A DNA stretch of 64,000 bases, taken from the NCBI RefSeq assembly GCF_004331035.1, contig NZ_SJNT01000010.1, positions 50,161 to 114,160 of the forward strand, in the 5' to 3' direction. This stretch comes from Acinetobacter sp. ANC 4910 (GTDB lineage Bacteria > Pseudomonadota > Gammaproteobacteria > Pseudomonadales > Moraxellaceae). The first letter of the stretch is position 1. Each line of letters starts with the position of its first letter. Positions 9,880 to 20,023 of the stretch are shown here, piece after piece. The position numbers and the translations under genes are program-made. The notes under the pieces were generated by a model. The model did not search any database. It saw only the letters and a program-made list of their open reading frames with translations, and was not told the origin of the DNA.

Positions 9880-11028
9880 TTAACGATTCTGCCAAACGCT
9901 AAATGTACCCTTGCGTGTCGCGACTGTGAGTTGACCTTCAATTACACGCAATGTACGGACAGCACCACTGGTTTTGGCGCGACCAATTAACTGACCTGAA
10001 TTCGGATCAATTAGATGTAATACACCATCTAAATCGCCAACAACCAAGTCTTGACCAAAGAGCACTGGATTACTCAGCTCTCGGTTTAAAAGTTGCTCAT
10101 TTTGCCACAATTGCTGACCTGTCGCCAGATCATAGGCGACTAGCTTGCCATTCGCTTGAGCAACAAAGACTTTATTGTCTGCAACTTCTGGACGTTTGGT
10201 ACTGCTGGCATCTTCACTCCAAATCACTTGTTGTGAAGCTAAGTCGGTTGCAGTCACTTGCCCCTGAAAACTGGTGGTCACGAGAAGTTGACCGACCACC
10301 ACTGGGTCACCATCAACATCATTTAAACGCTGAATGTCAGAGCGACCATCACTGACCGACACACGGCGCTGCATACGAGGTACACCACTAAGCACATCTA
10401 ACGCATAGACATAAGCATTTGCAGACGACACCAATACAGTACGTGCATCCAATGCTACAGGCGTTGAAGTACCACGTAAGCTAAATTGTACGCTTGGTAA
10501 ATCATAACTCCAGACTTGCTGCCCAGACTCTAAATCATGCGCGTAAACTGTACCATCATTGCTGACGGTCACCACACGACCAGATTGCACCAAAGATGGC
10601 GCCAAAATTGCACCTGTTAACTGTGCGGTCCACTTTTGTTCACCTGTTGCTTGGTCTAATGCAAACAATTGACCTTTATGGTTTCCAACAATCACTAGAC
10701 CATTTTTGGCTTCTACACCTGAGCTTAGACCTTGTTTAGAGACTTTTTTACTCCAAACCTTATCTTTGCCACGATATGCTGTGACTTCACCTTTGGGGCT
10801 GGCAACAAAAATTACCCCATTATCGATATCCAATTGTAAACGTAGTGGATCTGCCTCTGAAGTCGAAGAAACACTTTCAGAAAAAACAGGTGCTAAACTT
10901 TTCGATTGTTCAAGCTTAGGTAATGGACTTGGTTTGACATCTTCAACTTTAATTTTGTTACTCGAACAACCGACTAAAGCCAGCGTCAAAATTGTTAGTG
11001 CAAACGGTATTTTATATTTTCTATCCAT
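9880..11028 (-). CDS. bamB: Outer membrane assembly lipoprotein BamB
   Basis: This 382-residue protein has a lipoprotein signal peptide ending LALVGC (Cys21) followed by repeated PQQ-like beta-propeller blades, for example VWSKKVSKQG, QKWTAQLTGA and QVWSYDLPSV. BamB is the propeller subunit of the BAM complex and helps fold outer-membrane beta-barrel proteins. Its start codon overlaps the yfgM stop (TAATG), implying translational coupling. The position between yfgM and der is the same as in E. coli and Pseudomonas. Confidence 0.96.
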   Translation of the reverse strand: MDRKYKIPFALTILTLALVGCSSNKIKVEDVKPSPLPKLEQSKSLAPVFSESVSSTSEADPLRLQLDIDNGVIFVASPKGEVTAYRGKDKVWSKKVSKQGLSSGVEAKNGLVIVGNHKGQLFALDQATGEQKWTAQLTGAILAPSLVQSGRVVTVSNDGTVYAHDLESGQQVWSYDLPSVQFSLRGTSTPVALDARTVLVSSANAYVYALDVLSGVPRMQRRVSVSDGRSDIQRLNDVDGDPVVVGQLLVTTSFQGQVTATDLASQQVIWSEDASSTKRPEVADNKVFVAQANGKLVAYDLATGQQLWQNEQLLNRELSNPVLFGQDLVVGDLDGVLHLIDPNSGQLIGRAKTSGAVRTLRVIEGQLTVATRKGTFSVWQNR

Positions 11029-11732
11029 TAAGACTCATCCACTTGTGTTTCTAAAATTGGGCGTTCGATTTCAGGATCATCTACTAAAACGCCAACACTT
11101 TCGAGTTTAATTTGTAAAATTTGACGCTCTTGTTTACGCTCAATTAACGTATCCCATGCACTTTGATACGCTTTTTTTGCATTTTCCACATCATTCTTAG
11201 CGACATATACATCACCACGCACTTCGTCAGCCGTTGCTTTGAATGCAGGATCAGTAACCAGAGCTAAAGATTTGAGTGCATCATCATATTTATTTTGCGC
11301 CAACTGTGCATAAGCCAAACGTAGTTTCACGATTTGCGTTAAACCATCATCTTTGACTTTAGAGTTTTCCACCTTTTTCAAGGCTTTCTCTGCACCTGCA
11401 TAGTCACCATGATCATAAGCCAACTTCGCCATCACAAATTGAGTCTGAATTGCCTGTGCTGAATCAGGATCATCTTTCACAATTTTATCCGCAGCTTCAG
11501 TCAACTCAGTCATCGCATTCGGATTTCCTTGCACATTACGCGCATCATCCATCAATTGCTGGACTTTTGCAGTTTGCATTTGTGATTCTGCAAGGTTTTT
11601 CTTTTGCCAATATTCCCAACCGAAAAAGGCAATCAACGCAATTAAAATCCCACTAATAATGGCCGAACCATATTTCTTAGTGAAAGACTTTAAACCCTCA
11701 AGTTGTTCTTCTTCACTCAATGATGCGCTCAT
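11028..11732 (-). CDS. yfgM: YfgM family tetratricopeptide protein
   Basis: This 234-residue protein has a short acidic cytosolic N-terminus, one transmembrane helix at about residues 22-40 and a periplasmic part with TPR-like helical repeats. The family (TPR_21) includes E. coli YfgM, a SecYEG-associated periplasmic factor linked to chaperone networks. It sits between hisS and bamB, as in E. coli, and overlaps bamB by one base. The exact role in this organism is inferred from orthology. Confidence 0.9.
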   Translation of the reverse strand: MSASLSEEEQLEGLKSFTKKYGSAIISGILIALIAFFGWEYWQKKNLAESQMQTAKVQQLMDDARNVQGNPNAMTELTEAADKIVKDDPDSAQAIQTQFVMAKLAYDHGDYAGAEKALKKVENSKVKDDGLTQIVKLRLAYAQLAQNKYDDALKSLALVTDPAFKATADEVRGDVYVAKNDVENAKKAYQSAWDTLIERKQERQILQIKLESVGVLVDDPEIERPILETQVDES

Positions 11733-11765
11733 TTGATTACCCTTTTCCTAAATGTTATTTGACTC

Positions 11766-13061
11766 TTATTTTGAAGAAAATTTTTCGATGAAGAATGGTA
11801 CGACATCAGCCATTGCGACTTCACACTGTTCTGCTGTCGCCAAAGTTTTGACCAATAGCTGCTGTGCTTCCCACTCGCGCTCACCCAAAATCAAGGCATA
11901 CAGAGCACCTGACTGATCTGCCTTTTTCATTTGGCTTTTCATTGAACCTTGTGAGCCAACTTTTAAACGCAATGAGCTTTGCGTAGCGTCTAACTGATTA
12001 CGGAATTGTTCTGCCAATACCAATGCCTTACCTTGAGAAGCAGGATCTGCCACCAAGAAAATCTCGCAATCACGAATTGGAGCCACTTCTTCAACTTGCT
12101 CAAGCAACAGTAATAAACGCTCCATCCCCATAGCAAAACCAACCGCAGGTACAGACTGGTCAGCCTTTCCTTTTAACTGTCCAACCAAACCGTCATAGCG
12201 ACCACCTGCACACACGGTACCTTGTGAACCTAAATGAGTGGTGGTCCATTCAAATACCGTTTTGTTGTAATAATCTAAACCACGAACCAGTTTCTGATTA
12301 ATCACAAACTCAACGCCTGCATCGGTTAAATACTGCTGCAAAGTTGCAAAGTGCTGTAAAGTTTCTTCACCCATAAAGTCATGCAACTTCGGTGCATTTT
12401 CTAAAATAGCTTGGGTTTTTGCATCTTTAGAATCAAGGATACGCAACGGATTGGTGATCAAACGGCGCTGTGAATCTTCATCTAAATCATTTTTATGCGA
12501 TTCCAAAAACTCAACCAAAGCTGCACGATAAGCGGCACGCTCATCAGACTCTCCGAGAGTATTCAATTCAAGTTGAACTTTATCCGCCACCCCCATGCGT
12601 TTCCATAGACGTGCCGTCATTAAAATCAGCTCAGCATCCATATCTGGAGTCGCTACACCAAAGGTTTCCACACCAAACTGGTGGAACTGACGATAACGCC
12701 CTTTTTGTGGTTTTTCATAACGGAACATTGGTCCGATATACCACACGCGCGGGGTCGCGCCACGGAGCAAATTATGCTCAAGCATGGCACGTACACAGCC
12801 TGCCGTTCCTTCAGGACGCAGCGTCAAAGACTCAGGTGGATTACCTTTGTCCAAGAAGGTGTACATTTCTTTTTCAACGATATCCGTTGCATCACCAATC
12901 GAACGTTTGAACAAATTGGTTTGTTCAACAATAGGCAAACGGATTTGTTGATAACCATAGGCATCCATTAACGATGCTAAATGTTGCTCTAGACGTCTCC
13001 ATGCAGGTGTTTGCGTTGGAAGAGTGTCATTAAAACCTTTGATTGCGACAATTGAACTCAT
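11766..13061 (-). CDS. hisS: Histidyl-tRNA synthetase
   Basis: The protein is 431 residues long, as expected for bacterial HisRS. Class II motif 2 is visible at about residues 106-131 ([20 protein letters not shown]), and the histidine-specific [13 protein letters not shown] segment follows. It charges tRNA-His in the cytosol. The start overlaps the ispG stop by 4 bp (ATGA), so the two are translationally coupled, and yfgM follows after 33 bp. Confidence 0.98.
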   Translation of the reverse strand: MSSIVAIKGFNDTLPTQTPAWRRLEQHLASLMDAYGYQQIRLPIVEQTNLFKRSIGDATDIVEKEMYTFLDKGNPPESLTLRPEGTAGCVRAMLEHNLLRGATPRVWYIGPMFRYEKPQKGRYRQFHQFGVETFGVATPDMDAELILMTARLWKRMGVADKVQLELNTLGESDERAAYRAALVEFLESHKNDLDEDSQRRLITNPLRILDSKDAKTQAILENAPKLHDFMGEETLQHFATLQQYLTDAGVEFVINQKLVRGLDYYNKTVFEWTTTHLGSQGTVCAGGRYDGLVGQLKGKADQSVPAVGFAMGMERLLLLLEQVEEVAPIRDCEIFLVADPASQGKALVLAEQFRNQLDATQSSLRLKVGSQGSMKSQMKKADQSGALYALILGEREWEAQQLLVKTLATAEQCEVAMADVVPFFIEKFSSK

Positions 13062-14173
13062 GATGAACTACGAATGATCTCTTTAGATTTAGCTTCTTCA
13101 AGCTCTAGAACACGTTGACGAACCATTGTTTCGATTTCATCAACTAACTGGTTGGTATCAATCAGATGGCTTTTCTCGCCATTACGATACACAAGCGAAC
13201 GTGGACTTGCCCCCACCACGCCAATATCAGCCTCTTTGGCTTCGCCTGGTCCATTCACTTTACAACCAATGACCGATACGTCCATTGGGGTACGAATGTC
13301 TTCCAAACGCTCTTCTAAGGCTTGCATCACTGAAATCACGTTAAATTCTTGGCGTGAGCAGCTTGGGCAAGCAATAAAGTTAATGCCATTTGAACGAAGG
13401 CTGAGTGATTTTAAAATATCAAAACCAATTTTAACTTCTTCTTCGGGTTCTGCTGCCAATGAAATACGCATGGTGTCACCAATGCCTTCCATCAGCAATC
13501 CACCCAATGCAATGGCCGATTTTACTGAACCTGTACGATAAATACCGGCTTCGGTAACACCTAAATGTAATGGATTATCAATTTGTTGAGATAGCAAACG
13601 GTAAGCATCCATGGTCAAAAACACATTCGATGCTTTCACAGAAACCTTAAACTCATGGAAATTCAGACGGTCTAAAATATCAATATGACGCATTGCCGAT
13701 TCAAGCAAAGCCTGACCTGTCGGTTCACCATATTTCTTTTGAATGTCTTTTTCCAAAGAACCCGCATTTACTCCGATACGCATAGAAATATCATGATGGC
13801 GCGCCGCAGCAACTACTTCACGAATTTTTGCTTCCGAACCAATATTACCCGGATTAATACGCAAACAATCCGCACCCATATCAGCCACTTTCAATGCGAT
13901 TTTATAATCGAAGTGAATATCTGCCACTAAAGGGACTTGTACGCGTTTACGAATTTCACCAAAGGCCTCGGCTGCTTCCATCGACGGTACAGAAACACGC
14001 ATAATGTCAGCACCAGCATCTGCACAACGCTGAATCTGAGCGACAGTTGCTTCGACATCACACGTTTCAGTATTGGTCATACTTTGAATACTGATCGGAG
14101 CATCACCTCCGACGTAAACAGAACCCACACGAATTTTGCGGGTAGTACGGCGTTGAATCGGGTTTACAATCAT
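13058..14173 (-). CDS. ispG: 4-hydroxy-3-methylbut-2-en-1-yl diphosphate synthase IspG
   Basis: This 371-residue protein is an iron-sulfur enzyme of the MEP isoprenoid pathway that reduces MEcPP to HMBPP. The cluster ligands are visible as Cys269 and Cys272 ([10 protein letters not shown]) and Cys304 (GCKVNGPGE), with Glu311 available as the fourth ligand region. The TIM-barrel N-terminal half begins [16 protein letters not shown]. The gene is 20 bp after rodZ and overlaps hisS by 4 bp. Confidence 0.98.
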   Translation of the reverse strand: MIVNPIQRRTTRKIRVGSVYVGGDAPISIQSMTNTETCDVEATVAQIQRCADAGADIMRVSVPSMEAAEAFGEIRKRVQVPLVADIHFDYKIALKVADMGADCLRINPGNIGSEAKIREVVAAARHHDISMRIGVNAGSLEKDIQKKYGEPTGQALLESAMRHIDILDRLNFHEFKVSVKASNVFLTMDAYRLLSQQIDNPLHLGVTEAGIYRTGSVKSAIALGGLLMEGIGDTMRISLAAEPEEEVKIGFDILKSLSLRSNGINFIACPSCSRQEFNVISVMQALEERLEDIRTPMDVSVIGCKVNGPGEAKEADIGVVGASPRSLVYRNGEKSHLIDTNQLVDEIETMVRQRVLELEEAKSKEIIRSSS

Positions 14174-14193
14174 GATTATTTACTCTGGCACCA

Positions 14194-14988
14194 TTAACGA
14201 GATAAACGGAATTCTGCTTTCCCATTTACTGTATATGGTGACAATGAAATCTGCTCATTGTTCAAACTTAATGACACTGCGGCCGCATCATCCAAACGAA
14301 TTTGGAATGGTGCTTCACCACTTAAGGTTAACGTATTGGCTTGACGACCTGTGGCTAAAACTTTACCCGTCGAATCCACAATATGAACTGAGGTCGGACG
14401 GTTAAAATTCAAGACCAATTGATCACCAGAAACTGCGGTCGCACCGCCCACTGATAAGACTTCAACTTCAGATTTATTGGCATCTGCCGCACTGCTTTCT
14501 GAATTCGTACTAGATGAGCCCCAGTTTTGAATCGTGCCAACAATTGCAGCCAAGATCACTAAGATGATGATGATAATGACAGATCGCTTTAACCACTTAC
14601 GGTTGCGCTCACTGTTTGAACCTGGCAATTTGCCCATAATCTTGATTGGCGAATTATCCAAGGCATGATTAGGCACCATACCTGTATCATTGGCATAGAT
14701 TTCATCAAAACGTTGAATCAGTGAGGTTGCATCAACATTTAAATATTTTGCATAAGTGCGATAGTAACCTTTAATAAAGGTTGCTTCTGGCAAAGATTTA
14801 TATTCATCTTGCTCTAATGCAGTTAATGTTTTTACAGGAATTTTTAAATCTGCAGCAACTTGACTTAATTCACGTTTTTGAGCAATACGTTTCTGGCGTA
14901 AGTATTCTCCAGGACGCTGGACATTTCCTAATGCATTAGGTACTACGCTTGAACCATTCGATTGCGGTGAATTAGGATTTACTTCCAT
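14194..14988 (-). CDS. rodZ: RodZ-like helix-turn-helix membrane protein
   Basis: This 264-residue protein has an N-terminal XRE-type helix-turn-helix (about residues 28-95, with GEYLRQKRIAQKRELSQVA), a basic juxtamembrane patch (NRKWLKRS), one transmembrane helix at about 133-150 and a periplasmic beta domain of the DUF4115 type. RodZ links MreB filaments to the cell-wall elongation machinery. The start overlaps the pilF stop by 10 bp. It is shorter than E. coli RodZ (337 residues), mainly in the linker and periplasmic domain. Confidence 0.9.
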   Translation of the reverse strand: MEVNPNSPQSNGSSVVPNALGNVQRPGEYLRQKRIAQKRELSQVAADLKIPVKTLTALEQDEYKSLPEATFIKGYYRTYAKYLNVDATSLIQRFDEIYANDTGMVPNHALDNSPIKIMGKLPGSNSERNRKWLKRSVIIIIILVILAAIVGTIQNWGSSSTNSESSAADANKSEVEVLSVGGATAVSGDQLVLNFNRPTSVHIVDSTGKVLATGRQANTLTLSGEAPFQIRLDDAAAVSLSLNNEQISLSPYTVNGKAEFRLSR

Positions 14989-15794
14989 ACGGCCTCAGTA
15001 CTGTACTGTAATTGCAAATAACGTGTGTATTCTTGGCTATCTGGGAACAATGCACGCAGTTGATTGACTAACACTTGCATTCCCATCTGATCGCCATTGG
15101 CTCGCGCAATACGAATACCAATCCATAATGCACGCGCACTCTGATTTTTCTGCCCAACCAGACGAACAAACTGTTCATATAACTGTGTCGCAGCAGGAAT
15201 TTGTTGTCTTAAATAAAATATTTCCGACAACTCTAACATTGAAACATAAGAATTCGAATTCACTTGCAATGCTTGCTTGAATGATTTTTCAGCATTCGCT
15301 GTATCACCCAACTTTAAGTAAATACGTCCTAAATTTTCCAACGCCTTGAATCGCTGATCATAACCTAAGGTTGAACCAGCAATTGCTAATTGTTCAATCG
15401 CCTCATTATAACGCTCTACGACGTATAAATACGTACCATAGTTGTTACGAGCTTGCGCATTTTTAGGATCTGCGGAAATTGCACGTTTAAAATGTGTCTC
15501 CGCTTTTTCCATATTGGCAGGGCTACCTTCTTGCTGTAACAACACGCCCATCATCATATTCGCCGTGGAATCACGTGGTTCCATTTCTAATGCTTGATCA
15601 AGTGCGCGTTTTGCCGCATCTAAGTCACCCTTACGAATATATTCCGCTGCCAATTGAGTTCGTACTTCTACTGCTTTCTCAGGGTCTTTTTTAAACCCTG
15701 GTGCTGACGACGTCGTTGTCGTAATACAACCCACCAATGACGCTGAAAGACAAAACATTGTAATACATGCAAATTTGTAGGTGGGTTTACTCAA
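14979..15794 (-). CDS. pilF: Type IV pilus biogenesis lipoprotein PilF/PilW
   Basis: This 271-residue protein has a lipoprotein signal ending SLVGC (Cys23) and then five or six tetratricopeptide repeats from about residue 45 (for example GDLDAAKRALDQALEMEPRD). PilF is the outer-membrane pilotin that carries the PilQ secretin into the outer membrane for type IV pili. It lies 15 bp after rlmN and overlaps rodZ, the order found in Pseudomonas. No other pil genes are in the window. Confidence 0.94.
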   Translation of the reverse strand: MSKPTYKFACITMFCLSASLVGCITTTTSSAPGFKKDPEKAVEVRTQLAAEYIRKGDLDAAKRALDQALEMEPRDSTANMMMGVLLQQEGSPANMEKAETHFKRAISADPKNAQARNNYGTYLYVVERYNEAIEQLAIAGSTLGYDQRFKALENLGRIYLKLGDTANAEKSFKQALQVNSNSYVSMLELSEIFYLRQQIPAATQLYEQFVRLVGQKNQSARALWIGIRIARANGDQMGMQVLVNQLRALFPDSQEYTRYLQLQYSTEAVWK

Positions 15795-15809
15795 TTAATA
15801 GCCCCTTTA

Positions 15810-17045
15810 TTATCCGTTTGAGCGCAAAATCTCATTCCGCTCAGCCACTTTTTTCTTCCACTGCTCTGCACGACGTGTGCGGTCAGCCACTTGACCAACC
15901 AACTGTCCACATGCAGCGTCAATATCATCACCACGTGTCTGACGAATCGTACACACAAATCCTGCATCAGACAAAGTTTTTTGGAAAGAAATAATACGGT
16001 TACGACTTGAGCGCCCATATGGTGCATGCGGAAACGGATTAAAAGGAATTAAATTAATTTTACTTGGTAAATTCTTTAACAATTTCAACAGCTGTTGTGC
16101 GTGTTCGGGTTGATCATTCACCCCATCCAACATCACATATTCAATGGTGACATGACGGCGTGCACTTTCATTACCATCTTTCGCCAAATAGCGCTGACAT
16201 GCTGCAATCAATTGATCCAACGGATATTTCTTATTGATTGGTACTAATTCATTCCGTAATTCATCATTTGGGGCATGTAATGAAATAGCCAATGCCACAT
16301 CAATATCTTGTGCCAACTGGTCAATTTTTGGAACCACACCTGACGTTGAAAGCGTCACACGACGTTTCGACATCCCATAAGCAAAATCGTCCAGCATTAA
16401 CCGCATAGCGCTTAAGACCGCATCATAATTGAGTAATGGTTCACCCATTCCCATCATGACCACATTGGTCACGGTACGTTCACGCTCAGCAACAGGTACT
16501 TCTTCCATATAGGAGTAGTTTGCCATCCACAATTGACCAATAATTTCCGCAGGTGTTAAATCACGTTGGAAACCTTGTTTACCCGTAGAACAGAATGAGC
16601 AATCTAGGGCACAACCCACTTGTGAGGAAATACACAAGGTTTTACGTGCGCCTGTTTTATCTTCGGCTGGAATGAGAACAGTTTCAACCAATGAACCTTC
16701 ACCATCACCAACACGGAACACCCATTTACGTGTGCCATCTTTAGAATAGTTACGGTGTACGACTTCTGGCGCTTTAATTTCACATACGCGCTCTAATTTT
16801 TCACGTAACTTGCCAGAAATGTTAGTCATTTCAGCAAAATCAGTCACGAAATATTGATGGATCCATTTCATCACCTGTCCTGCACGGAATTTCTTTTCGC
16901 CCATAGCTTCAAAGAATTGTTCCAGTTCAAGACGTGACATGCCCAGTAAATTCACTTTTTCCACAGAAGGTTGCTGTGTTGGAGTGGACAAAGATTGTTG
17001 CGATTCATCAGACGTTGCAGATGAAACGACCACTTCAGTACTCAT
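15810..17045 (-). CDS. rlmN: Dual-specificity rRNA/tRNA methyltransferase RlmN
   Basis: The protein has 411 residues. It is a radical-SAM enzyme that methylates C2 of A2503 in 23S rRNA and A37 of some tRNAs. The cluster-binding CxxxCxxC is Cys145, Cys149 and Cys152 ([10 protein letters not shown]). Cys138 and Cys379 (ACGQLVGQ) correspond to the two additional conserved cysteines that carry the methyl transfer. An N-terminal extension of about 30 Ser/Thr/Gln-rich residues precedes the conserved core, but the ATG at 17045 is the best start. It opens the transcript that continues through pilF, rodZ, ispG, hisS, yfgM and bamB. Confidence 0.97.
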   Translation of the reverse strand: MSTEVVVSSATSDESQQSLSTPTQQPSVEKVNLLGMSRLELEQFFEAMGEKKFRAGQVMKWIHQYFVTDFAEMTNISGKLREKLERVCEIKAPEVVHRNYSKDGTRKWVFRVGDGEGSLVETVLIPAEDKTGARKTLCISSQVGCALDCSFCSTGKQGFQRDLTPAEIIGQLWMANYSYMEEVPVAERERTVTNVVMMGMGEPLLNYDAVLSAMRLMLDDFAYGMSKRRVTLSTSGVVPKIDQLAQDIDVALAISLHAPNDELRNELVPINKKYPLDQLIAACQRYLAKDGNESARRHVTIEYVMLDGVNDQPEHAQQLLKLLKNLPSKINLIPFNPFPHAPYGRSSRNRIISFQKTLSDAGFVCTIRQTRGDDIDAACGQLVGQVADRTRRAEQWKKKVAERNEILRSNG

Positions 17046-17120
17046 GTGTAATTACCTAAACCATGTCGAAGATAGAAAGAGATTGCTCAATATTCAAGCA
17101 AATAAAATTTAAGGGAATAA

Positions 17121-17155
17121 AAAAACCAGATAAGCAGTATAACACTTATCTGGTT
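17121..17155 (-). terminator. Terminator of ndk
   Basis: An 11-bp perfect stem (AACCAGATAAG and CTTATCTGGTT) encloses ten bases and is followed on the minus strand by a T-tract. It lies 14 bp beyond the ndk stop. Confidence 0.83.
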
Positions 17156-17168
17156 CGAATACTGCGAA

Positions 17169-17600
17169 TTAACGAGTACGCGGAGCAATCTCAGTTTGAG
17201 CGAAGAAGTAGTTAACTTCACGATCAGCAGATGCTACAGAGTCAGAACCGTGAGCAGCATTTTCGTCGATGCTTACAGCGAAGTCAGCGCGGATTGTGCC
17301 TGGAGCAGCTTCTTTAGGGTTAGTTGCGCCAAGGATTTCGCGGTGAGCAAGAACTGCATTTTCGCCTTCAAGAACTGAAACAACTACTGGACCAGAAGTC
17401 ATGAACGCAACTAAGTCAGCAAAGAAACCACGTTCTTTGTGTTCTGCGTAGAAACCTTCAGCTTCAGTTTGAGTCAAGTGTTTCATTTTAGTTGCAACGA
17501 TTTGAAGACCAGCTTTTTCAAAACGAGCAAAGATGTCACCGATGTGGTTTTTAGCAACTGCGTCTGGTTTTACGATAGATAAAGTACGTTCAATAGCCAT
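17169..17600 (-). CDS. ndk: Nucleoside diphosphate kinase
   Basis: This 143-residue protein has the standard bacterial Ndk length. It transfers the gamma phosphate of ATP to NDPs via a phosphohistidine, here His117 in the signature NAAHGSDS. The N-terminus [14 protein letters not shown] is typical. It has its own terminator and a promoter candidate just upstream, so it is expressed independently of rlmN. Confidence 0.98.
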   Translation of the reverse strand: MAIERTLSIVKPDAVAKNHIGDIFARFEKAGLQIVATKMKHLTQTEAEGFYAEHKERGFFADLVAFMTSGPVVVSVLEGENAVLAHREILGATNPKEAAPGTIRADFAVSIDENAAHGSDSVASADREVNYFFAQTEIAPRTR

Positions 17601-17642
17601 GATTGGCTCCTTAAGTCAAATTAGACGTGAAAATTTTGCCGC

Positions 17643-17671
17643 ATTATACCGAATAATGTGCCGTTATCAGC
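17643..17671 (-). promoter_or_regulatory. Candidate sigma-70 promoter of ndk
   Basis: On the minus strand a consensus -10 TATAAT (17643-17648) is preceded at 16 bp by CTGATA (4 of 6 matches to TTGACA). It lies about 45 bp upstream of the ndk ATG. The -10 is clear and the -35 is only moderate. Confidence 0.5.
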
Positions 17672-17726
17672 TTTTGTAATGTAAAAAAACTGGATTTTTT
17701 CGATGTGCTGCTAGAAAAGCACTGGA

Positions 17727-17927
17727 TTAGCTGGCTTCGTCAATCCACGCCATTTGAATTGCTTCAAGCAAACCTTCAGTCGACTTAGTTGGATCATCAC
17801 TAAAGTCAGGCAAAGCACACACCCACGCGTGTAAGTCGGTAAAACGAATCCATTGTGGGTCCACATCTGGATGTGCTTCATATAATTCAATCGCGATATC
17901 CATGGTATCGGTCCAACGTAAACCCAT
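17727..17927 (-). CDS. iscX: Fe-S assembly protein IscX
   Basis: This small acidic protein of 66 residues matches IscX/YfhJ in length and pattern (MGLRWTDTMDIAIELYEAHP, then DPQWIRFTDLHAWV). IscX binds IscS and frataxin and tunes iron-sulfur cluster assembly. In many gammaproteobacteria it ends the isc operon (hscA-fdx-iscX) just before ndk. Here the ndk side is preserved but the upstream neighbours are a PAP2 phosphatase and a glycosyltransferase, so iscX is detached from the rest of isc. Confidence 0.93.
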   Translation of the reverse strand: MGLRWTDTMDIAIELYEAHPDVDPQWIRFTDLHAWVCALPDFSDDPTKSTEGLLEAIQMAWIDEAS

Positions 17928-18007
17928 GACTGTTCCTAATTTATGCTATGAATTGGCTACTTTAACAAATTTCATCATGTCTGAAAAACGGCTCAGTACG
18001 ATTCAAT

Positions 18008-18559
18008 CTACAAGACCATGCTAAACATCGGTGCACATGCAATAATCACTGCGGCAACACTCGCACCTATTATAGCGCCAACCGCTACATCACTAGGATA
18101 ATGCAAGCCTAGCACCATACGGGACAAGGCCACCAACACCGTAAAGGGCAACATTAAGACCAATAAGATGGGCTGAACATAACCAATCACCACACTCGCC
18201 ATCACTGCGTGCAAAGTATGTCCAGAGGGAAAACTAAAATGATCTAAAGGGCGCTCACAAAGACGAATCACTTGATGCACCTGATAAGGTCGTGGGCGCA
18301 CTGTTTTAGTTTTGAGAACTTTATAAATAGCCGTGCCCAGTAAAGAACCCAAAATCAAATACAGCATTTGCAAGCTATAAGACAAACCTTGCAACATCCA
18401 AAGGCTCATCAACATGATGTACCAGAAAAAACCATCACCTAATCGGCTAATCAGTTTAAAAAAAAGTGCCACTCGCTCTGAATGGGAAAAATGGTTCAGA
18501 TATAAACAACCTTTTAAGTCGAGATCGAGTATTTTTATTTTTGCATTCTTAAAATTCAT
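18008..18559 (-). CDS. PAP2-family membrane phosphatase
   Basis: The protein has 183 residues from the ATG at 18559, chosen because GAGGAGAGG lies just upstream. A TTG five codons earlier is inside that Shine-Dalgarno. The acid phosphatase triad is complete: KTKTVRPRP (83-91), PSGH (111-114) and SRMVLGLHYPSD (146-157). Several transmembrane helices surround it. Family members dephosphorylate lipid pyrophosphates or phosphatidic acid at the membrane. It follows the glycosyltransferase gene by 28 bp, so the two probably work on the same lipid or glycolipid. The substrate cannot be read from the sequence. Confidence 0.9.
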   Translation of the reverse strand: MNFKNAKIKILDLDLKGCLYLNHFSHSERVALFFKLISRLGDGFFWYIMLMSLWMLQGLSYSLQMLYLILGSLLGTAIYKVLKTKTVRPRPYQVHQVIRLCERPLDHFSFPSGHTLHAVMASVVIGYVQPILLVLMLPFTVLVALSRMVLGLHYPSDVAVGAIIGASVAAVIIACAPMFSMVL

Positions 18560-18587
18560 AATTCCTCTCCTCAAGCTTTTGTTTTGC

Positions 18588-19871
18588 TTACGCGATCATT
18601 CGGGTTTCCTTTGCCACCTGATATAGGGCTTGTTCTAGTTGAGTCACGGGATGATGCCACCCCATTTCCATTACGTTCAGACGGGCACTTTGCCCCATAC
18701 TCTTCAGTTGTTGTCGCCTTGGTAAATTCAGCATGTGTTTCGAAAATGCATTGACATCATTTAATGGACTCAGCCATCCTGTTTTACCCTGTTCAATATG
18801 CATATGAGCACATGCATAATTATATGCCACGACAGGTAAACCACTCGCCATTGCTTCTAAAACAACGTTACCAAAGGTTTCTACTTGACTAGCAAATACA
18901 AAGACATCTGCACTTGCATAAACACTTGCAAGATTCTTACCAGTTAAACTTCCCGTAAAAATCACGCCATGTGATTCGCCTAAAGCTTCTAAGCGTTGAC
19001 GGTCAGGCCCATCACCCGTAATCACCAATTTATAATGTTTTTCGCCACGCTGTAACATACATATATAGTTACGAATCAGCACATCAATTTCTTTCTCGGG
19101 TGACAATCGTCCCACATAAAGCATCACTGTGGTATGACAGTCTGCCCCCCAAATGCACCGATATGCATCAGAGTGATGTGCGGGAGAAAATTGCTGCGTG
19201 TCTACACCCCGCCCCACTACCACCAACGGACATTTAATACCAAATTGCTTTAATGCCTTCTCGGTATCTTTGCTCGGGACACAAGTCAGTTGGGTATTGT
19301 TATGAAACCAACGTAAATAATGCTGTATCGGTTTTATTAAAAATGCCAAATCAAAGAAGCGACTAAAATCCTGAAAAGGCGAGTGAAAACCACTCGATAC
19401 TGGAATATCTCGACTTTTTGCAGCGTGCAAGGCTGTAAGCCCCAATGGTCCTTCAGTCACCACATGCACCACATTCGGCATGAACTCATCCAGCGCATTA
19501 GCAACCTTCAAAAACTGCGGCCAACCGAATTGCAAGCTTGGGTATTTAGGAATACTTTGGGCTGTAACCAAACATTCTTTATTTGGGGAAAACTCTATGC
19601 TTTGCACAGTTTGATTTGGACGAATCAGCAATATTTTATGCCCCTGCTTTTGCAACCCTTTACAAAGCTGCATCAGAGATAACGCTACTCCATTGACTTC
19701 TGGAGGCCATGTTTCTGTGACGATTGCAATTTTTAACCGTGGACGAACCAGATCTTTTAAAACACTTATTTCTTCTACGCTGTTTTTGTTTTTTTGTAAT
19801 TTGAAATAAAACTTAAAGCTGTCTGGAAAATCTTGTTGTTTTAGCAGGCCCACAGTGGATATGTAAGACAT
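18588..19871 (-). CDS. GT4-family glycosyltransferase
   Basis: This 427-residue protein has a GT-B fold. After about 47 residues of unusual N-terminal sequence comes RLKIAIVTETWPPEVNGVA, the nucleotide-sugar enzyme start typical of GDP-mannose-dependent lipid mannosyltransferases. The C-terminal half has VGRLSPEKEIDVLI and the E-x7-E motif region VETFGNVVLEAMASGLPVVAY. It likely glycosylates a membrane lipid or diacylglycerol, with the adjacent PAP2 phosphatase. An AGGTG sequence supports the ATG at 19871, although a start nearer residue 45 is possible. Confidence 0.88.
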   Translation of the reverse strand: MSYISTVGLLKQQDFPDSFKFYFKLQKNKNSVEEISVLKDLVRPRLKIAIVTETWPPEVNGVALSLMQLCKGLQKQGHKILLIRPNQTVQSIEFSPNKECLVTAQSIPKYPSLQFGWPQFLKVANALDEFMPNVVHVVTEGPLGLTALHAAKSRDIPVSSGFHSPFQDFSRFFDLAFLIKPIQHYLRWFHNNTQLTCVPSKDTEKALKQFGIKCPLVVVGRGVDTQQFSPAHHSDAYRCIWGADCHTTVMLYVGRLSPEKEIDVLIRNYICMLQRGEKHYKLVITGDGPDRQRLEALGESHGVIFTGSLTGKNLASVYASADVFVFASQVETFGNVVLEAMASGLPVVAYNYACAHMHIEQGKTGWLSPLNDVNAFSKHMLNLPRRQQLKSMGQSARLNVMEMGWHHPVTQLEQALYQVAKETRMIA

Positions 19872-19955
19872 ATAACACCTATTGCTTGATTTTCTTCTAG
19901 CTTAGATGACTTTGTTTACAGTTTGATGATTGTTGTTTGACATTCCCGTGAAATA

Positions 19956-19986
19956 CAAAAGGGAGATAACATTTACCTCCCTTTTG
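19956..19986 (-). terminator. Terminator of the fimbrial operon
   Basis: The 10-bp arms CAAAAGGGAG and CTCCCTTTTG enclose about 11 nt, 38 bp beyond the stop of the last fimbrial gene on the minus strand. The trailing T-tract is short, so termination efficiency is uncertain. Confidence 0.6.
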
Positions 19987-20023
19987 TTGATCATTTACAA
20001 AACCTAACGGCTTTACAACGAAA

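Noticed and set aside
12470..12910. Long frame antisense to hisS
   Set aside because: It lies wholly inside the clear hisS gene on the other strand, has no ribosome-binding site and reads as a mirror of HisRS codons.
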